Positions 27,896 through 39,620 are shown, counted from the first letter of the stretch. The stretch: DNA of 64,000 nucleotides from Vibrio cincinnatiensis DSM 19608 (GCF_900167345.1 NZ_FUXB01000005.1:1-64000), one strand, 5' to 3'. Numbers and translations: made by a program. The notes: generated by a model not told the origin, from the letters alone.

Positions 27896-29705
27896 GTTCT
27901 GCCCAGCTAATTTCGCGTTGCACGACACATTGCTCATCGATTCCGAGTAGGCCCGTTTGGCCCTGAATCGTATAGCCTTGGACTACTTTCATCTGAGGGA
28001 GTTCCACCATTAATTGGTAGGCATCCATTCCTAGAGCTTGTAAGCGGCGATCAGCATTAGAAGATTTTGGCCATAGCTGCTCAACTTGTTTGGCAATGGT
28101 TTGTGTAGGTTTGATGAGTAGTGGAATATCACTGTAAGTGATGCCAGAGAGGTCTTCAAACTGACGACCTCCACTATTGCTGTTGGAGTTTGAAAATAAC
28201 TTTGGTGGTCGAGTATCTGGGTTTATAGCAACCTCGATAAAAGGCTTGATCAAGGTGAGATCAGCGCTGCTAGCGGCAATATAAACAGCATCAATATCTC
28301 GGCGGCTACGAGGTTGGCTTTCAAAGTTCATCCCCAATAAGCTGGTCATTTGAGCGATGTTTTGTTGGCTTTCTTGTAGGCCAAATACGCTATTAATATT
28401 ACGTTGTAGTTGTCGTTTATCCCCGAAAAGGTTGCTGGCAACAACATTTTTGCTGTACTTACGCCATTCTTGATTAAAAGCTTCGACAACGCGTTCGCCG
28501 TAGTTGCCTTGCGGTGCGAGCACGAGTGGGTATTGATACCCTTGACTAAATAGGTACTTGGCCGCTTGAGCCACCTCTTGTTCTGGTGATAGCGTTAAAT
28601 AACAAGTGTTGGCTTGTTCATCCATTTGTTCTGGGATATTTAAGGCTAGGGTAGGAATATTTTGCCCACGTTGCTGCTGAAATGATTGAAGTTTCTCTAT
28701 ATTTTCTTTGACTAATGGGCCAACAACAAAGTCAATATTCTTTTCGGTGAGAATCGCATCAATAGATTCCAATGTTTCTGCATTGGTATCTAAAATCGTT
28801 AATGTGGCATCGGGCTGGCGCTGTGAGTCATTCATCATTGCCATAATAAAACCATCACGAATTAACTGAGCTTGCTTAGCAAAACGGCCAGTTAAAGGCA
28901 ACAAGAGAGCGGTATGAGTGGGCTGAACCAGATCAAGCGCTAAAATATCTTGGATAGCTTGAGGAGTATATAACGCTGCCGGATGTTGAGAGTTTTCTTT
29001 CAACCACTTTTCTAAGGTATTTTTCAGCTGTGGTAAATCTCCGGCCAGAGTTTTGACGTAAATCGTTAGTTGTAACCAACCCTCTAATATTTCTTCATCT
29101 GGTTGTGCTGAAAACTTAGTGATGGCATAGCTAGAATAGCGATTGAGGTTGACCCAAATTTGGTCTGCAATGGCTTCTTGTTGATCGGGAGAGGTCAATT
29201 CATAGAGTGCGACAAGCTCTCGGCTAGAATCGAAAGATCGGTTTAGTGCAGTAAAAATATCCGCTCTTAATTGGTGGTAAGCCTGCCATTGTTCAGGGGC
29301 TAAGGGCCAGTTTGCTTTGAAATTAAGCTGAGTTAAAGCTTGTTGATACTGCTCATGGTTGACCAGTAATTGCGCTCTGGCCAGTTGCCATTCCGCTTGT
29401 TGTGTTTCGGTTAACGGTTGTTTAGACAGACGGCGAATCAGCAGTTCCGCTTGTGTGGTATCGCCCTCGGCAACCGCAGCCTTTAACGCCATGATCAACC
29501 AGTCGTTTTGTAGATCACCTTGGCTGCTATCCGCCCGCATTAAATACGTTTGTGTCGTGAATTCGGGTTGGCTGGTAATATCAACCGATTCCGGTATCAA
29601 CGGTGTTGTTGAGCAAGCTGCAAGCATGATTGCTAATGCAACAGGAGTGAGTAAGCGTGTTACACTGCGTCTCTGATGGTTCTTCATAGCCATGAGTTCT
29701 TTCAT
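27882..29705 (-). CDS. lpoA: Penicillin-binding protein activator LpoA (lipoprotein)
   Basis: Outer-membrane lipoprotein that reaches across the periplasm to activate the peptidoglycan synthase PBP1A. The signal peptide ends in LAAC (lipobox), giving a lipidated cysteine. The N-terminal TPR-like helical half spans about 40-260. The C-terminal half is of the periplasmic-binding-protein type, with TALLLPLTGRFAKQAQLIRDGF, DFVVGPLVKENIEKL and DAVYIAASSADLTLIKPF as landmarks. I start at the ATG at 29705 (607 aa). ATGs at 29693 and 29687 are also possible; the longer frame to 29756 would abut rsmI and run through the promoter region. Confidence 0.92.
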   Translation of the reverse strand: MKELMAMKNHQRRSVTRLLTPVALAIMLAACSTTPLIPESVDITSQPEFTTQTYLMRADSSQGDLQNDWLIMALKAAVAEGDTTQAELLIRRLSKQPLTETQQAEWQLARAQLLVNHEQYQQALTQLNFKANWPLAPEQWQAYHQLRADIFTALNRSFDSSRELVALYELTSPDQQEAIADQIWVNLNRYSSYAITKFSAQPDEEILEGWLQLTIYVKTLAGDLPQLKNTLEKWLKENSQHPAALYTPQAIQDILALDLVQPTHTALLLPLTGRFAKQAQLIRDGFIMAMMNDSQRQPDATLTILDTNAETLESIDAILTEKNIDFVVGPLVKENIEKLQSFQQQRGQNIPTLALNIPEQMDEQANTCYLTLSPEQEVAQAAKYLFSQGYQYPLVLAPQGNYGERVVEAFNQEWRKYSKNVVASNLFGDKRQLQRNINSVFGLQESQQNIAQMTSLLGMNFESQPRSRRDIDAVYIAASSADLTLIKPFIEVAINPDTRPPKLFSNSNSNSGGRQFEDLSGITYSDIPLLIKPTQTIAKQVEQLWPKSSNADRRLQALGMDAYQLMVELPQMKVVQGYTIQGQTGLLGIDEQCVVQREISWAEHGAL

Positions 29706-29727
29706 TATTCCGTGTAAAATTGTCTCT

Positions 29728-29756
29728 ATATTAATCGTTGAAGTGATGGTAAACAA
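29728..29756 (-). promoter_or_regulatory. Candidate lpoA operon promoter
   Basis: On the minus strand TTGTTT (29756-29751), a 17-bp spacer and TAATAT (29733-29728) lie just upstream of the lpoA start. The -35 touches the start codon of the divergent rsmI. Confidence 0.4.
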
Positions 29757-30620
29757 ATGACAGATAACAAAACCTTACTGGCTGAGGTCCCGACGCTCTA
29801 TATCGTTCCTACGCCTATTGGCAATTTAGGAGATATTACCCAGCGGGCGCTCGATGTGCTTTCTCGTGTTGATGTTATCGCGGCGGAAGATACACGTCAT
29901 ACTGGCAAATTACTGGCTCACTTCAATATTCAAACGAAGACGTTCGCCTTGCATGATCACAATGAACAACAAAAAGCTCAAGTATTAGTTGATAAATTAT
30001 TGTCAGGTCTTTCTATTGCTCTTGTTTCCGATGCGGGAACGCCTCTTATTAGTGATCCAGGTTATCATTTAGTGACGCAATGTCGTCAAGCGGGTGTTAA
30101 AGTTGTCCCGCTTCCAGGGGCTTGTGCTGTTATTACTGCGTTAAGTGCTTCCGGTTTACCTTCTGACCGGTTTAGTTTTGAAGGATTTCTTCCAGCCAAA
30201 AGTAAGGGGCGTAAAGATAAATTTTTAGAAGTAGCGAAAGCAGAACGCACCTGCATTTTTTATGAGTCGCCGCATCGTATTACGGAATCTTTACAAGATA
30301 TGTTAGCCATCTTTGGCCCAGAACGTCAGGTGGTGCTGGCTCGTGAACTGACCAAAACCTTTGAAACGATCCAAGGGTTACCACTTGGTGAACTGATTGC
30401 GTGGATAGAGGAAGATGAAAATCGCAAACGTGGAGAGATGGTGCTGCTTGTTCACGGTTATCGAGAAGAAAAAAATGATGCCTTGCCAGATGAAGCATTA
30501 AGGACATTAACGATTTTAACCAAAGAGCTACCACTGAAAAAAGCCGCCGCTTTAGCGGCAGAAATTTATAATGTGAAAAAAAATGCGTTATATAAGTGGG
30601 GGCTGGATAATTTAGCCTAG
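29757..30620 (+). CDS. rsmI: 16S rRNA 2'-O-ribose C1402 methyltransferase
   Basis: SAM-dependent enzyme that methylates the ribose of C1402 in the decoding centre of 16S rRNA. Its partner RsmH, which methylates the base of the same nucleotide, is encoded at 31290. The 287-residue chain has the tetrapyrrole-methylase fold with [48 protein letters not shown] and [13 protein letters not shown], all standard for RsmI. The start at 29757 is divergent from lpoA with no spare spacer. The RNase P RNA gene follows about 90 bp downstream. Confidence 0.96.
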   Translation: MTDNKTLLAEVPTLYIVPTPIGNLGDITQRALDVLSRVDVIAAEDTRHTGKLLAHFNIQTKTFALHDHNEQQKAQVLVDKLLSGLSIALVSDAGTPLISDPGYHLVTQCRQAGVKVVPLPGACAVITALSASGLPSDRFSFEGFLPAKSKGRKDKFLEVAKAERTCIFYESPHRITESLQDMLAIFGPERQVVLARELTKTFETIQGLPLGELIAWIEEDENRKRGEMVLLVHGYREEKNDALPDEALRTLTILTKELPLKKAAALAAEIYNVKKNALYKWGLDNLA

Positions 30621-30710
30621 CGATGGTTTTTTAATCGGTTGAGTCGATTTCTGTCTGATGCTCGGATTGTTGCTAGACAGCTTCTATGGTTATCTATAGA
30701 ATCCGTGCTC

Positions 30711-31104
<394 letters not shown>

Positions 31105-31110
31105 ATTCAG

Positions 31111-31146
31111 ACCCATTATAGCCTTTCGGTTATAATGGGTTTTTTG
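31111..31146 (+). terminator. Terminator of rnpB
   Basis: A 13-bp stem beginning ACCCATTATA and ending TATAATGGGT with a TTTC loop, followed by a T run. Confidence 0.9.
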
Positions 31147-31153
31147 CTTTTTA

Positions 31154-31182
31154 TTGACTTAGCCGATAGTAAAACCATTAAA
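31154..31182 (+). promoter_or_regulatory. Candidate dcw cluster promoter
   Basis: TTGACT (31154-31159), a 17-bp spacer and ATTAAA (31177-31182) lie immediately after the rnpB terminator and about 100 bp before rsmH. It is the only likely start for the division and cell-wall cluster here. Confidence 0.4.
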
Positions 31183-31289
31183 CTTAGCGCAATGTCACGT
31201 CCTATCTACGCTTATGGGTAGCGATGAAGTGGGAAATCGGTACACTAACTTATCATCAAGACCGCTTAATTGAGCGAAACGAGAATATT

Positions 31290-32240
31290 ATGACGGAATC
31301 TTTCCAACACATTTCGGTATTGCTTCATGAGTCGATAGCCGGACTCGCCATTAAACCTGATGGTATTTATATCGATGGAACTTTTGGACGCGGCGGCCAC
31401 AGCCGAACCATTTTATCTCAACTTGGAGAGAACGGACGCTTATACAGTATTGATCGAGACCCACAAGCCATTGCGGAAGCGAAAAAAATAGAGGATCCGC
31501 GTTTTACCATTATCCATGGCCCATTTTCTGGTATTGCAGAGTATGCGCAGCAATATGGATTACAAGGCAAAGTAGATGGTGTGTTGTTTGACTTAGGTGT
31601 TTCTTCTCCGCAACTTGATGATGCCGAGCGGGGGTTTAGCTTTATGAAAGATGGTCCGTTGGATATGCGAATGGATCCCAGTTCAGGTATTCCTGTGTCT
31701 CAATGGTTACTGGAAGCCGATCTTGATGATATCACTTGGGTCATTCGTGAATTCGGTGAAGATAAACATGCTAGGCGCATTGCCAAGGCCATTGTTGCGT
31801 ATCGAGAAAATGTAGATAATGCACCTTTGACACGAACTAGCCAACTGGCGAAGCTTATCTCAGAAGCGGCACCAAAAAGTTTTAAAGAGAAAAAACACCC
31901 CGCTACCCGAGCCTTTCAAGCATTTCGTATTTACATTAATAGTGAACTCGAAGAAATCGATACCGCTTTACAAGGTGCAGCAAGCATTCTTGCTCCCCAA
32001 GGCCGCCTTTCCGTGATCAGTTTTCACTCGCTAGAAGATAGAATGGTAAAACGTTTTATGCGTAAAGAGAGTAAAGGCCCAGAAGTTCCACATGGTATCC
32101 CACTTACCGAGGTACAAATTCGTGCATTGGGTAGTGCAAAATTGAAAACAGTGGGTAAAGCAATAAAACCGTCGGAACAAGAGGTGGCTTTAAACCCCCG
32201 TTCACGAAGTTCGGTTTTACGTATTGCAGAAAAACTTTAA
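31290..32240 (+). CDS. rsmH: 16S rRNA (cytosine-N4)-methyltransferase RsmH
   Basis: SAM-dependent methyltransferase acting on N4 of C1402 in 16S rRNA; traditionally mraW, the first enzyme gene of the dcw cluster. It shows [13 protein letters not shown], the SAM-binding [35 protein letters not shown] and [17 protein letters not shown] as landmarks. The ATG at 31290 yields 316 residues, as in the family; an upstream in-frame codon at 31224 has no ribosome binding site. No mraZ gene lies before it. ftsL follows after 8 bp. Confidence 0.95.
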   Translation: MTESFQHISVLLHESIAGLAIKPDGIYIDGTFGRGGHSRTILSQLGENGRLYSIDRDPQAIAEAKKIEDPRFTIIHGPFSGIAEYAQQYGLQGKVDGVLFDLGVSSPQLDDAERGFSFMKDGPLDMRMDPSSGIPVSQWLLEADLDDITWVIREFGEDKHARRIAKAIVAYRENVDNAPLTRTSQLAKLISEAAPKSFKEKKHPATRAFQAFRIYINSELEEIDTALQGAASILAPQGRLSVISFHSLEDRMVKRFMRKESKGPEVPHGIPLTEVQIRALGSAKLKTVGKAIKPSEQEVALNPRSRSSVLRIAEKL

Positions 32241-32248
32241 AGCCCATT

Positions 32249-32566
32249 ATGTCTTCATCTAAGCCCAACCTCACCCAATTGATTGTACTCGACCTATTAA
32301 CGGTAGGCCGAGTTCCCCTTCTGCTTCTTTTGGTTATTTTCGCCAGCGCAATGGGGGTGGTTTTCACGACTCATCATACGAGGCAAGCGATAACGGAGAA
32401 GAATGTGGCTTTGCAACAGCGCGATCATCTGGATAATGAGTGGCGAAACTTAATTTTGGAAGAGACCGCTTTATCTGAGCATAGTCGGGTACAGGATTTA
32501 GCCAGAAGAGAGCTGGAGATGAAACGGCCTGATGCGGATAAAGAGGTTATGATTGAATTAAAATGA
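32249..32566 (+). CDS. ftsL: Cell division protein FtsL
   Basis: Bitopic divisome protein that forms a complex with FtsB and FtsQ and helps activate FtsWI. The 105-residue chain has a short cytoplasmic N-terminus, one membrane helix (about 22-43, LLLLLVIFASAMGVVF) and a periplasmic leucine-zipper-like coiled coil with the pattern EKNVALQQRDHLDNEWRNL. Identity rests partly on position, since FtsL sequences are poorly conserved. Its stop overlaps the ftsI start by four bases. Confidence 0.93.
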   Translation: MSSSKPNLTQLIVLDLLTVGRVPLLLLLVIFASAMGVVFTTHHTRQAITEKNVALQQRDHLDNEWRNLILEETALSEHSRVQDLARRELEMKRPDADKEVMIELK

Positions 32567-34299
32567 CCAGAAAAACTCCCAAGAAAAAAGCGCAATCTCA
32601 GACAGCGCGGACAGTCGAAGCTTCTTCTCCCGTTTTCATTCGCTGGCGATTCTTCTTAATCATTTTTTTTGTACTACTGGTATTTGGCGTACTGGTTAGT
32701 CGGTTGGCATTTATTCAAGTTATTGAGCCAGATAATTTGATTCGTGAAGGCGATTTACGTTCCATTCGAGCCCAGACCTTACATTCTGCTCGTGGCATTA
32801 TTTCTGATCGTAATGGTGAAGCATTAGCGGTCAGTGTGCCTGTTGAGGCGGTGTGGGCTGATCCGGCTACCATATTTAAACAAGGTGGGTTGATTGAAAA
32901 AGATCGCTGGCATGCCTTAGCGGACGTGCTTGGCCTTGATCGACAAGAAATGCTAAAAAAAATCGAGACTAATCAGACTCGTCGATTTATTTATTTACAG
33001 CGCCAAGTCAGCCCTGCAATGGCGAAATACATCCGGGAACTCAAATTGTCCGGCGTTGGTCTTAAGTCAGAATCTCGCCGTTATTATCCCGCAGGTGAAG
33101 TCAGTGCTCACCTTATTGGTGTGACCGGTATTGATGGTCATGGTCTGGAAGGGGTTGAGCGTAGCTATGATAAATGGCTTACGGGTGAGGCAGGAAAGAG
33201 CATTATTCGTAAAGATCGCTATGGGCGAGTGGTTGAAAATATCGCGTTAGAAGAGCGAGAGGAAGGTAAGCCATTACAACTTACGATAGATCAACGCTTA
33301 CAAGCGATCGCTTTTCGAGCGGTAAAACAAGCGATGGCGGATTATCGAGCAACTTCTGCATCAGCGGTTATGTTGGATGTTAAAACTGGGGCGGTATTAG
33401 CCATGGTTAATGCACCGTCATACAATCCCAATAACCGCAGTGATTGGCAAAGCTTTAAGATGCGTAACCGAGTGATCACCGATGCGTTTGAACCCGGCTC
33501 AACCGTTAAGCCTTTTGTCGTGCTGGCTGCATTGGTTGATGGTATTGCTGATGAAAAAACCATTATTGATACTGGCGATGGGGTGATGCAACTGGGAGGA
33601 AGTCGAGTTCGAGACACCTCTCGAGTTGGAAAAGCTAATTTACAGATGATTTTGAAAAAATCCAGTAATATTGGTGTGGCGAAACTGGCACTCGATATGC
33701 CTCTAGAATCATTGCTTGGTATGTATAGTTCAGTGGGGCTTGGTGAAGTCTCTGGTCTTAATTTAGTGGGAGAAAGTAGCGGGATCTTCCCTAATCGACG
33801 TCGTTGGTCTCCATTTGAAATTGCTACATTAGCATTTGGTTATGGAGTGTCGATAACCCCAATCCAATTAGCGCATGCCTATGCCACATTAGGAAATTTG
33901 GGCGTATATCAACCGATTCATATTATCAATAACAATCAACGGAATTTATCTCATCGAGTCGTTGAAGAGCGCTATGCCAAACAAGTATTAGAAATGCTAG
34001 AAACGGTCACTCAGCCAGGAGGGACGGCGGTTCGAGCGGCGGTTCCTGGCTATCGTATCGCCGCTAAATCAGGCACATCACGTAAAGCGATTGCCGGAGG
34101 GTATAGCGATGAATATTTTGCTTATACCGCGGGAGTGGCTCCGGTGAGTGACCCTCGTATTTCGTTAGTGGTGATGGTGAATGAGCCCCAAGGAGATTCT
34201 TACTACGGTGGTGCTGTTGCTGGCCCCGTGTTCTCTGAAATCATGAAAGGGGCGTTACAGATCTTAAATATCGCCCCTGATGAAAACCGTTTTCAATAA
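32563..34299 (+). CDS. ftsI: Septal peptidoglycan transpeptidase FtsI (PBP3)
   Basis: Class B penicillin-binding protein that cross-links septal peptidoglycan together with FtsW. One N-terminal membrane helix (about 28-50) is followed by the pedestal domain and the transpeptidase domain. The active-site motifs are intact: SxxK at Ser313-Lys316 (GSTVK), SSN at 367-369 and KSGT at 502-505. The 578 residues match the usual length. A basic cytoplasmic N-terminus (TRKTPKKKAQSQ) precedes the helix. The gene overlaps ftsL by ATGA. Confidence 0.97.
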   Translation: MTRKTPKKKAQSQTARTVEASSPVFIRWRFFLIIFFVLLVFGVLVSRLAFIQVIEPDNLIREGDLRSIRAQTLHSARGIISDRNGEALAVSVPVEAVWADPATIFKQGGLIEKDRWHALADVLGLDRQEMLKKIETNQTRRFIYLQRQVSPAMAKYIRELKLSGVGLKSESRRYYPAGEVSAHLIGVTGIDGHGLEGVERSYDKWLTGEAGKSIIRKDRYGRVVENIALEEREEGKPLQLTIDQRLQAIAFRAVKQAMADYRATSASAVMLDVKTGAVLAMVNAPSYNPNNRSDWQSFKMRNRVITDAFEPGSTVKPFVVLAALVDGIADEKTIIDTGDGVMQLGGSRVRDTSRVGKANLQMILKKSSNIGVAKLALDMPLESLLGMYSSVGLGEVSGLNLVGESSGIFPNRRRWSPFEIATLAFGYGVSITPIQLAHAYATLGNLGVYQPIHIINNNQRNLSHRVVEERYAKQVLEMLETVTQPGGTAVRAAVPGYRIAAKSGTSRKAIAGGYSDEYFAYTAGVAPVSDPRISLVVMVNEPQGDSYYGGAVAGPVFSEIMKGALQILNIAPDENRFQ

Positions 34300-34340
34300 C
34301 CTGCAAGCCGTTTAACTATGAATAGTAATGTGGAATAACC

Positions 34341-35825
34341 ATGAATACTCGCCATCCTTTAGCTCAGTTATTGGCTCCTTGGCTTAACGTCAGCGATCCA
34401 CGTTTAGAACCTTGCCTTGTCCAGCAGTTACAACTAGATAGTCGCCATATTCAGCCGGGTGATACTTTTATTGCCATTCAGGGGCATGCCATAGATGGGC
34501 GGCAATTTATCGATAAAGCCATTGAGCAAGGAGCGAATTTAGTCTTGGCTCAAGCGTGTGAGGTTTTTCCTCATGGACATCTCGAGTTTAAAGGCAGGAT
34601 ACCGGTTCTTTTTCTTGATGCCTTACCTGCAATTTTATCTGAATTGGCGGGGCGAGTGTATGGCGGCCATCATAATCAGGTGATTGCTGTTACGGGAACG
34701 AATGGGAAAACCACCATTAGCCAGTTAATTGCCCAGTGGCTTGAGGCAACAGGACAAAAAACGGCTGTAATGGGGACGACGGGCAATGGTTTTTTATCGT
34801 CATTACGAGCTACGCCTAATACCACGGGAAATGCTGTTGAAGTCCAAGCTACGTTGCGGCAGTTAGCCGAAGATGGGGCTTGTTATACCGCAATGGAAGT
34901 CTCATCACATGGATTAGTTCAAGGACGAGTCAAAACCGTTCCTTTTGTTGCTGGGGTCTTTTCCAACCTCAGCCGAGATCACCTTGATTATCATGGTACG
35001 ATGGAGGCTTATGCCGAGGCTAAGCTCTCTCTATTTACTGAACATGATTGCCAACAAGCCATTATCAATGTGGATGATCCGGTGGGTGTAAGCTGGGGAA
35101 GGAGGTTACCCCGTGCGATTGGCGTTTCACTGCATACCCAACCGAACACTCAGCAAGCATTGTGGGCAACTTCGGTTCATTATGCTGAAAATGGTATTTC
35201 GCTCGATTTTTCAGGAGAGTGGGGAGAGGGGCATTTGAATGTTCCTTTGATCGGTGAATTCAATGCTGGCAATGTGTTGCTTGCATTGGCGACCTTGCTG
35301 AGCTTAGGAATCGATAAAAACATTCTACTTGAGACAGCAACTCAACTGCGACCTGTTGTTGGACGAATGGAACTGTTTCGTTCTCGTGGTCAAGCTCAGG
35401 TTGTGGTGGATTACGCGCATACTCCCGATGCACTAGAAAAAGCGTTACAGGCATTGCGTGTTCACTGCCGCGGAAAATTATGGGTGATTTTTGGTTGCGG
35501 TGGTGATCGAGATAAAGGCAAACGCCCTATGATGGCCTCGATTGCTGAACAGTTTGCGGATGAGGTGATTTTAACCGATGACAACCCACGCAGTGAATCT
35601 CCGGATGATATCATCCAAGATATGCTGGCTGGGTTGACGCATCAACAGGCTTATGTCGAGCATGATCGCTTTAAAGCGCTAGCATATGCTCTAGAACACG
35701 CCATCGAAGATGACATTATTTTACTGGCGGGAAAAGGGCATGAAGAATACCAGATTCTCGCACACCAAACCGTTCACTATTCCGATCGAGAATCAGCACG
35801 CATTTTATTGGAGCGTTTTGCATGA
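34341..35825 (+). CDS. murE: UDP-MurNAc-tripeptide ligase MurE (meso-DAP adding)
   Basis: Cytoplasmic ATP-dependent ligase adding the third residue of the peptidoglycan stem peptide. The Mur ligase P-loop TGTNGKTT lies near residue 119 and the C-terminal motif DNPRSE near 418. That motif is the signature of meso-diaminopimelate-specific MurE, as expected for a Gram-negative cell; DAP supply depends in part on dapB at 51518. The 494 residues are intact. The last four bases overlap the start of murF (ATGA). Confidence 0.97.
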   Translation: MNTRHPLAQLLAPWLNVSDPRLEPCLVQQLQLDSRHIQPGDTFIAIQGHAIDGRQFIDKAIEQGANLVLAQACEVFPHGHLEFKGRIPVLFLDALPAILSELAGRVYGGHHNQVIAVTGTNGKTTISQLIAQWLEATGQKTAVMGTTGNGFLSSLRATPNTTGNAVEVQATLRQLAEDGACYTAMEVSSHGLVQGRVKTVPFVAGVFSNLSRDHLDYHGTMEAYAEAKLSLFTEHDCQQAIINVDDPVGVSWGRRLPRAIGVSLHTQPNTQQALWATSVHYAENGISLDFSGEWGEGHLNVPLIGEFNAGNVLLALATLLSLGIDKNILLETATQLRPVVGRMELFRSRGQAQVVVDYAHTPDALEKALQALRVHCRGKLWVIFGCGGDRDKGKRPMMASIAEQFADEVILTDDNPRSESPDDIIQDMLAGLTHQQAYVEHDRFKALAYALEHAIEDDIILLAGKGHEEYQILAHQTVHYSDRESARILLERFA

Positions 35826-37183
35826 TACCAACCAACTTAGAATCACTTTGTAGCGTGTTAAAGGCTCAGTTAATTGGGGAAAGCTGTTCCATTGATTCTG
35901 TCTCCACCGATACTCGCCAGATGGGTCAGCAAGCCCTCTTTGTGGCATTAGTTGGGGAACGGTTTGATGCTCACCAGTTTGCTCAACAAGCAGTAGAGGC
36001 GGGGGCTTGTGCACTGCTCGTTGAGCGTCCATTGAAGGTTGATGTACCTCAACTGGTGGTTAATGATACGAAACAAGCACTTGGGCAACTGGCGGCTTGG
36101 GTACATCAACAGTGCCAAACCTTGACCGTAGCTATTACTGGAAGTTGTGGTAAGACGACAGTAAAAGAGATGACGGCCAGCATTTTATCGGTAAAAGGGC
36201 AAGTTCTGTTTACCGCAGGCAACTTTAATAATGATGTGGGTGTGCCATTAACCTTGTTACGTTCTACGCCTCAAGATGATTTTGCTGTGATTGAGCTGGG
36301 AGCTAACCACCAAGGTGAAATTGCTTATACGGTAGGTTTGGTTAAACCCGATGTTGCCTTAGTGAATAATGTGGCCGCCGCACATTTGGAAGGTTTTGGC
36401 TCTCTTGATGGGGTAAAGCAAGCCAAAGGTGAAATTTATCAAGGGTTAACGGAAGGTAAAACGGCGTTAGTTAATTTAGATAGTCATGGTGGCGAATATT
36501 GGGATGCGCTATTGGCCAATAAATGTGTAAAAACATTTTCGGTTAGCCAACCGTCAGCTGACTTTTTTGCTCGGAATATTGTATTAAATGATGAGGGGAA
36601 AGCGAGTTTCACGCTAGTCACCCCACTGGGTGAGACTCATGTTTCCTTAACCATGATTGGGCAACATAATGTGGCTAATGCGTTAGCCGCGAGTGCTTTA
36701 GCCATGGAAATGGGAGCAAGCCTTACCGACGTTAAATATGGGCTCGAACATCTCTTGGCCATCAAAGGTCGAGTCGATGTGACCCCTCTGACCTCGAATA
36801 TTCGTCTTATTGATGATAGTTACAATGCCAGTGTACCCGCCATGAAAGCGGCCATCGATTTATTAGGCTCTTTTTCTGGGGTTCGTTGGTTAATTTTGGG
36901 TAATATGGCTGAGTTAGGAAAGGAAAGTCTTGCACTTCATCAGCAAGTCGGTAAACATGCTGCCCCATTCCAATTTGATTATGTTTTGACGTACGGACAG
37001 GATGCGCGAGTGATCAGCCAATGCTGTCATGGTCAGCATTTCGATACCCATCAAGATATGTTTATGTTTATTGAGCAGCAACTCGAACAACAATCAGAAC
37101 GTTCTCATGTTTTGCTCGTCAAAGGGGCGAACCGTTCAGGAATGAGCCATATTGTTGCTGCTCTCAAGGAGAAATACTCATGA
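35822..37183 (+). CDS. murF: UDP-MurNAc-tripeptide:D-Ala-D-Ala ligase MurF
   Basis: Adds the D-Ala-D-Ala dipeptide to complete the UDP-MurNAc-pentapeptide in the cytosol. The chain of 453 residues has the Mur ligase ATP motif [13 protein letters not shown] near 105, the middle-domain [10 protein letters not shown] and the C-terminal [13 protein letters not shown] and [10 protein letters not shown] landmarks. It overlaps murE upstream and mraY downstream, each by four bases, so the three are translationally coupled. D-Ala-D-Ala must come from a ddl gene outside this window. Confidence 0.97.
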   Translation: MIPTNLESLCSVLKAQLIGESCSIDSVSTDTRQMGQQALFVALVGERFDAHQFAQQAVEAGACALLVERPLKVDVPQLVVNDTKQALGQLAAWVHQQCQTLTVAITGSCGKTTVKEMTASILSVKGQVLFTAGNFNNDVGVPLTLLRSTPQDDFAVIELGANHQGEIAYTVGLVKPDVALVNNVAAAHLEGFGSLDGVKQAKGEIYQGLTEGKTALVNLDSHGGEYWDALLANKCVKTFSVSQPSADFFARNIVLNDEGKASFTLVTPLGETHVSLTMIGQHNVANALAASALAMEMGASLTDVKYGLEHLLAIKGRVDVTPLTSNIRLIDDSYNASVPAMKAAIDLLGSFSGVRWLILGNMAELGKESLALHQQVGKHAAPFQFDYVLTYGQDARVISQCCHGQHFDTHQDMFMFIEQQLEQQSERSHVLLVKGANRSGMSHIVAALKEKYS

Positions 37184-38262
37184 TTATTTGGCTTGCCGAG
37201 TTGCTCCAGCCATATTTTTCGTTTTTTCGATTATTCGAATATTTATCATTCCGTGCCATTGTCAGCATTTTGACTGCGTTAGGCTTATCGTTATGGATGG
37301 GGCCTCGTCTGATCAAACGATTACAGCTATTACAAATTGGCCAAGTGGTCCGTAATGATGGCCCCGAGTCTCATTTTAGTAAGCGGGGAACGCCAACCAT
37401 GGGGGGAGTGATGATTTTAGCCTCGATCATCATTACCGTATTATTGTGGACGGATTTATCTAATCCTTATGTTTGGGCTGTATTGGCGGTGTTAACGGGT
37501 TACGGTATGGTTGGTTTTGTGGACGATTACCGTAAAGTGGTGCGCAAAAATACCGATGGGCTTATTGCTCGTTGGAAGTATTTTTGGCAATCCGCCATTG
37601 CATTGGTGGTCGCGTTTGCTTTGTATGCACATGGGCAAGATACCGCAGCAACGCAACTGGTGGTGCCTTTCTTTAAAGATATCATGCCTCAACTTGGCTT
37701 GTTTTATATAGTGTTGACCTACTTTGTTATCGTCGGGACCAGTAATGCGGTAAACCTGACCGATGGGCTAGATGGGCTTGCCATTATGCCAACCGTCTTG
37801 GTGGCTGCTGCGTTTGGTGCGATTGCTTGGGCGACGGGGAATGTTCAGTTTGCCAATTATTTGCATATCCCTTATATCCCATATACTTCTGAACTCGTCG
37901 TTGTTTGTACAGCAATGGTGGGGGCTGGGCTTGGTTTCTTGTGGTTTAATACTTATCCAGCTCAAGTGTTTATGGGCGATGTCGGCTCATTAGCATTAGG
38001 TGGCGCACTGGGGACTATCGCCGTTTTGGTTCGACAAGAGTTTGTGTTGGTGATTATGGGCGGCGTGTTTGTGATGGAAACGGTGTCTGTTATTTTACAG
38101 GTGGGCTCTTATAAATTGCGTGGGCAACGTATTTTCCGTATGGCCCCTATCCATCATCATTATGAGTTGAAAGGGTGGCCAGAACCACGAGTGATCGTAC
38201 GTTTTTGGATTATTTCTATTGTATTGGTTCTAATCGGTTTAGCGACGCTTAAAGTTCGTTAA
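37180..38262 (+). CDS. mraY: Phospho-MurNAc-pentapeptide transferase MraY
   Basis: Ten-helix inner-membrane enzyme that makes lipid I by attaching phospho-MurNAc-pentapeptide to undecaprenyl phosphate. The catalytic aspartates are in GFVDDYRK, and other invariant blocks are [29 protein letters not shown] and [12 protein letters not shown]. The length of 360 residues is exact for the family. A conserved aspartate in [12 protein letters not shown] completes the active site. It overlaps murF by ATGA and is 17 bp from murD. Confidence 0.97.
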   Translation: MIIWLAELLQPYFSFFRLFEYLSFRAIVSILTALGLSLWMGPRLIKRLQLLQIGQVVRNDGPESHFSKRGTPTMGGVMILASIIITVLLWTDLSNPYVWAVLAVLTGYGMVGFVDDYRKVVRKNTDGLIARWKYFWQSAIALVVAFALYAHGQDTAATQLVVPFFKDIMPQLGLFYIVLTYFVIVGTSNAVNLTDGLDGLAIMPTVLVAAAFGAIAWATGNVQFANYLHIPYIPYTSELVVVCTAMVGAGLGFLWFNTYPAQVFMGDVGSLALGGALGTIAVLVRQEFVLVIMGGVFVMETVSVILQVGSYKLRGQRIFRMAPIHHHYELKGWPEPRVIVRFWIISIVLVLIGLATLKVR

Positions 38263-38279
38263 GCACACTTAGGTAGCAA

Positions 38280-39620
38280 ATGAAAATGGATCGTTGGCAA
38301 GGCATTCAGCATGTTGTGGTCGTTGGGCTCGGTATTACCGGGCTCTCTGTCGTTAATTATTTACGTCGCTATCACCCCACTGTTTCGGTGAAAGTGATGG
38401 ACACACGAGAGGCTCCTCCTGGACAAGAGCAACTTGCCGAGTCGATTCCTTTTCATCGTGGTAGTTGGCACTTACCATGGCTGCTTGATGCGGATTTAAT
38501 TGTCACGAATCCAGGTATTGCTTTGGCAACCCCAGAGATACAGCAAGCTCTCAATCAAGGCATTCCTGTTGTTGGGGACATTGAACTGTTCGCTTGGCAT
38601 GTGGATAAACCTGTGATTGCGATTACGGGATCCAATGGTAAAAGTACGGTGACTGATTTAACGGGAGCGTTAGCGAAAGCCGCCGGTATTGTAACGGCCG
38701 TTGGTGGCAATATAGGTGTTCCCGCTCTCGATTTGTTGGTACAAGAAGCGGATCTTTATGTATTGGAACTGTCGAGTTTTCAATTAGAAACAACAGCAAG
38801 TTTAGCGTTGGTTGCTGGGGCTTTCTTGAATTTATCAGAAGATCATATGGATCGATATGTGGGAATGGAAGCGTACCGACAAGCCAAATTATGTATTTTC
38901 CAGCATGCTAAAACGGCGATTGTGAATGCGGATGATCAACAAACGTTTCCTGAGCATAATTCCTCGACTCAGATAACTTTTGGGTTAAATGATCATTTGG
39001 CTGACTATCGGGTGGCTTCTTATCAGGGGCAAGAGTGGTTATTGGCGAAAAGTATTCCCGTTTTACCCGTGGATGAGCTGAGCTTGGTTGGACGTCATAA
39101 CATTGCCAATGTATTAACCGTATTGGCACTATTGGATGCCGCTAATGTTGATTACCTGAGCGCATTGCCAACCTTAAAGTCTTACACTGGGTTGACACAT
39201 CGCTGCCAGCTGGTTGTAGATAATGACGGCATTCGGTGGGTTAATGATTCTAAAGCGACCAATGTGGCCAGTACATTGGCTGCCTTATCTGGCTTAGCGA
39301 TTTCTGGACGCCTATTCTTACTGGTTGGTGGCGTTGGCAAAGGGGCGGATTTTAGCGCTCTTAAACCCGTACTAGCGCAATTGCCAGTGAGGCTGTGTTG
39401 TTTTGGGCGCGATGGCGATCAATTTATATCGCTGCACCCTTCTGCACAGTTCTTTACTACTATGGATGAAGCGATTCAAAGTATCCATCCAGAGTTGAGA
39501 TCTGGGGATATGGTGCTGCTTTCTCCTGCTTGTGCAAGTTTCGATCAATTTAAAAATTTTATGGCCCGAGGCGATGCTTTTGCTGCGTTGGCTAAGCAGT
39601 ACGCATCTGTGAAAAGGTAA
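38280..39620 (+). CDS. murD: UDP-MurNAc-L-Ala:D-Glu ligase MurD
   Basis: Cytosolic ligase that adds D-glutamate to UDP-MurNAc-L-alanine. The N-terminal domain starts with [18 protein letters not shown], the ATP site is [13 protein letters not shown] near residue 117, and the C-terminal domain includes [17 protein letters not shown] and [15 protein letters not shown]. The 446-residue length is usual. Note that an ATG-A-A-ATG arrangement gives two adjacent start codons; the first is used here. ftsW follows after 5 bp and begins with TTG. Confidence 0.96.
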   Translation: MKMDRWQGIQHVVVVGLGITGLSVVNYLRRYHPTVSVKVMDTREAPPGQEQLAESIPFHRGSWHLPWLLDADLIVTNPGIALATPEIQQALNQGIPVVGDIELFAWHVDKPVIAITGSNGKSTVTDLTGALAKAAGIVTAVGGNIGVPALDLLVQEADLYVLELSSFQLETTASLALVAGAFLNLSEDHMDRYVGMEAYRQAKLCIFQHAKTAIVNADDQQTFPEHNSSTQITFGLNDHLADYRVASYQGQEWLLAKSIPVLPVDELSLVGRHNIANVLTVLALLDAANVDYLSALPTLKSYTGLTHRCQLVVDNDGIRWVNDSKATNVASTLAALSGLAISGRLFLLVGGVGKGADFSALKPVLAQLPVRLCCFGRDGDQFISLHPSAQFFTTMDEAIQSIHPELRSGDMVLLSPACASFDQFKNFMARGDAFAALAKQYASVKR

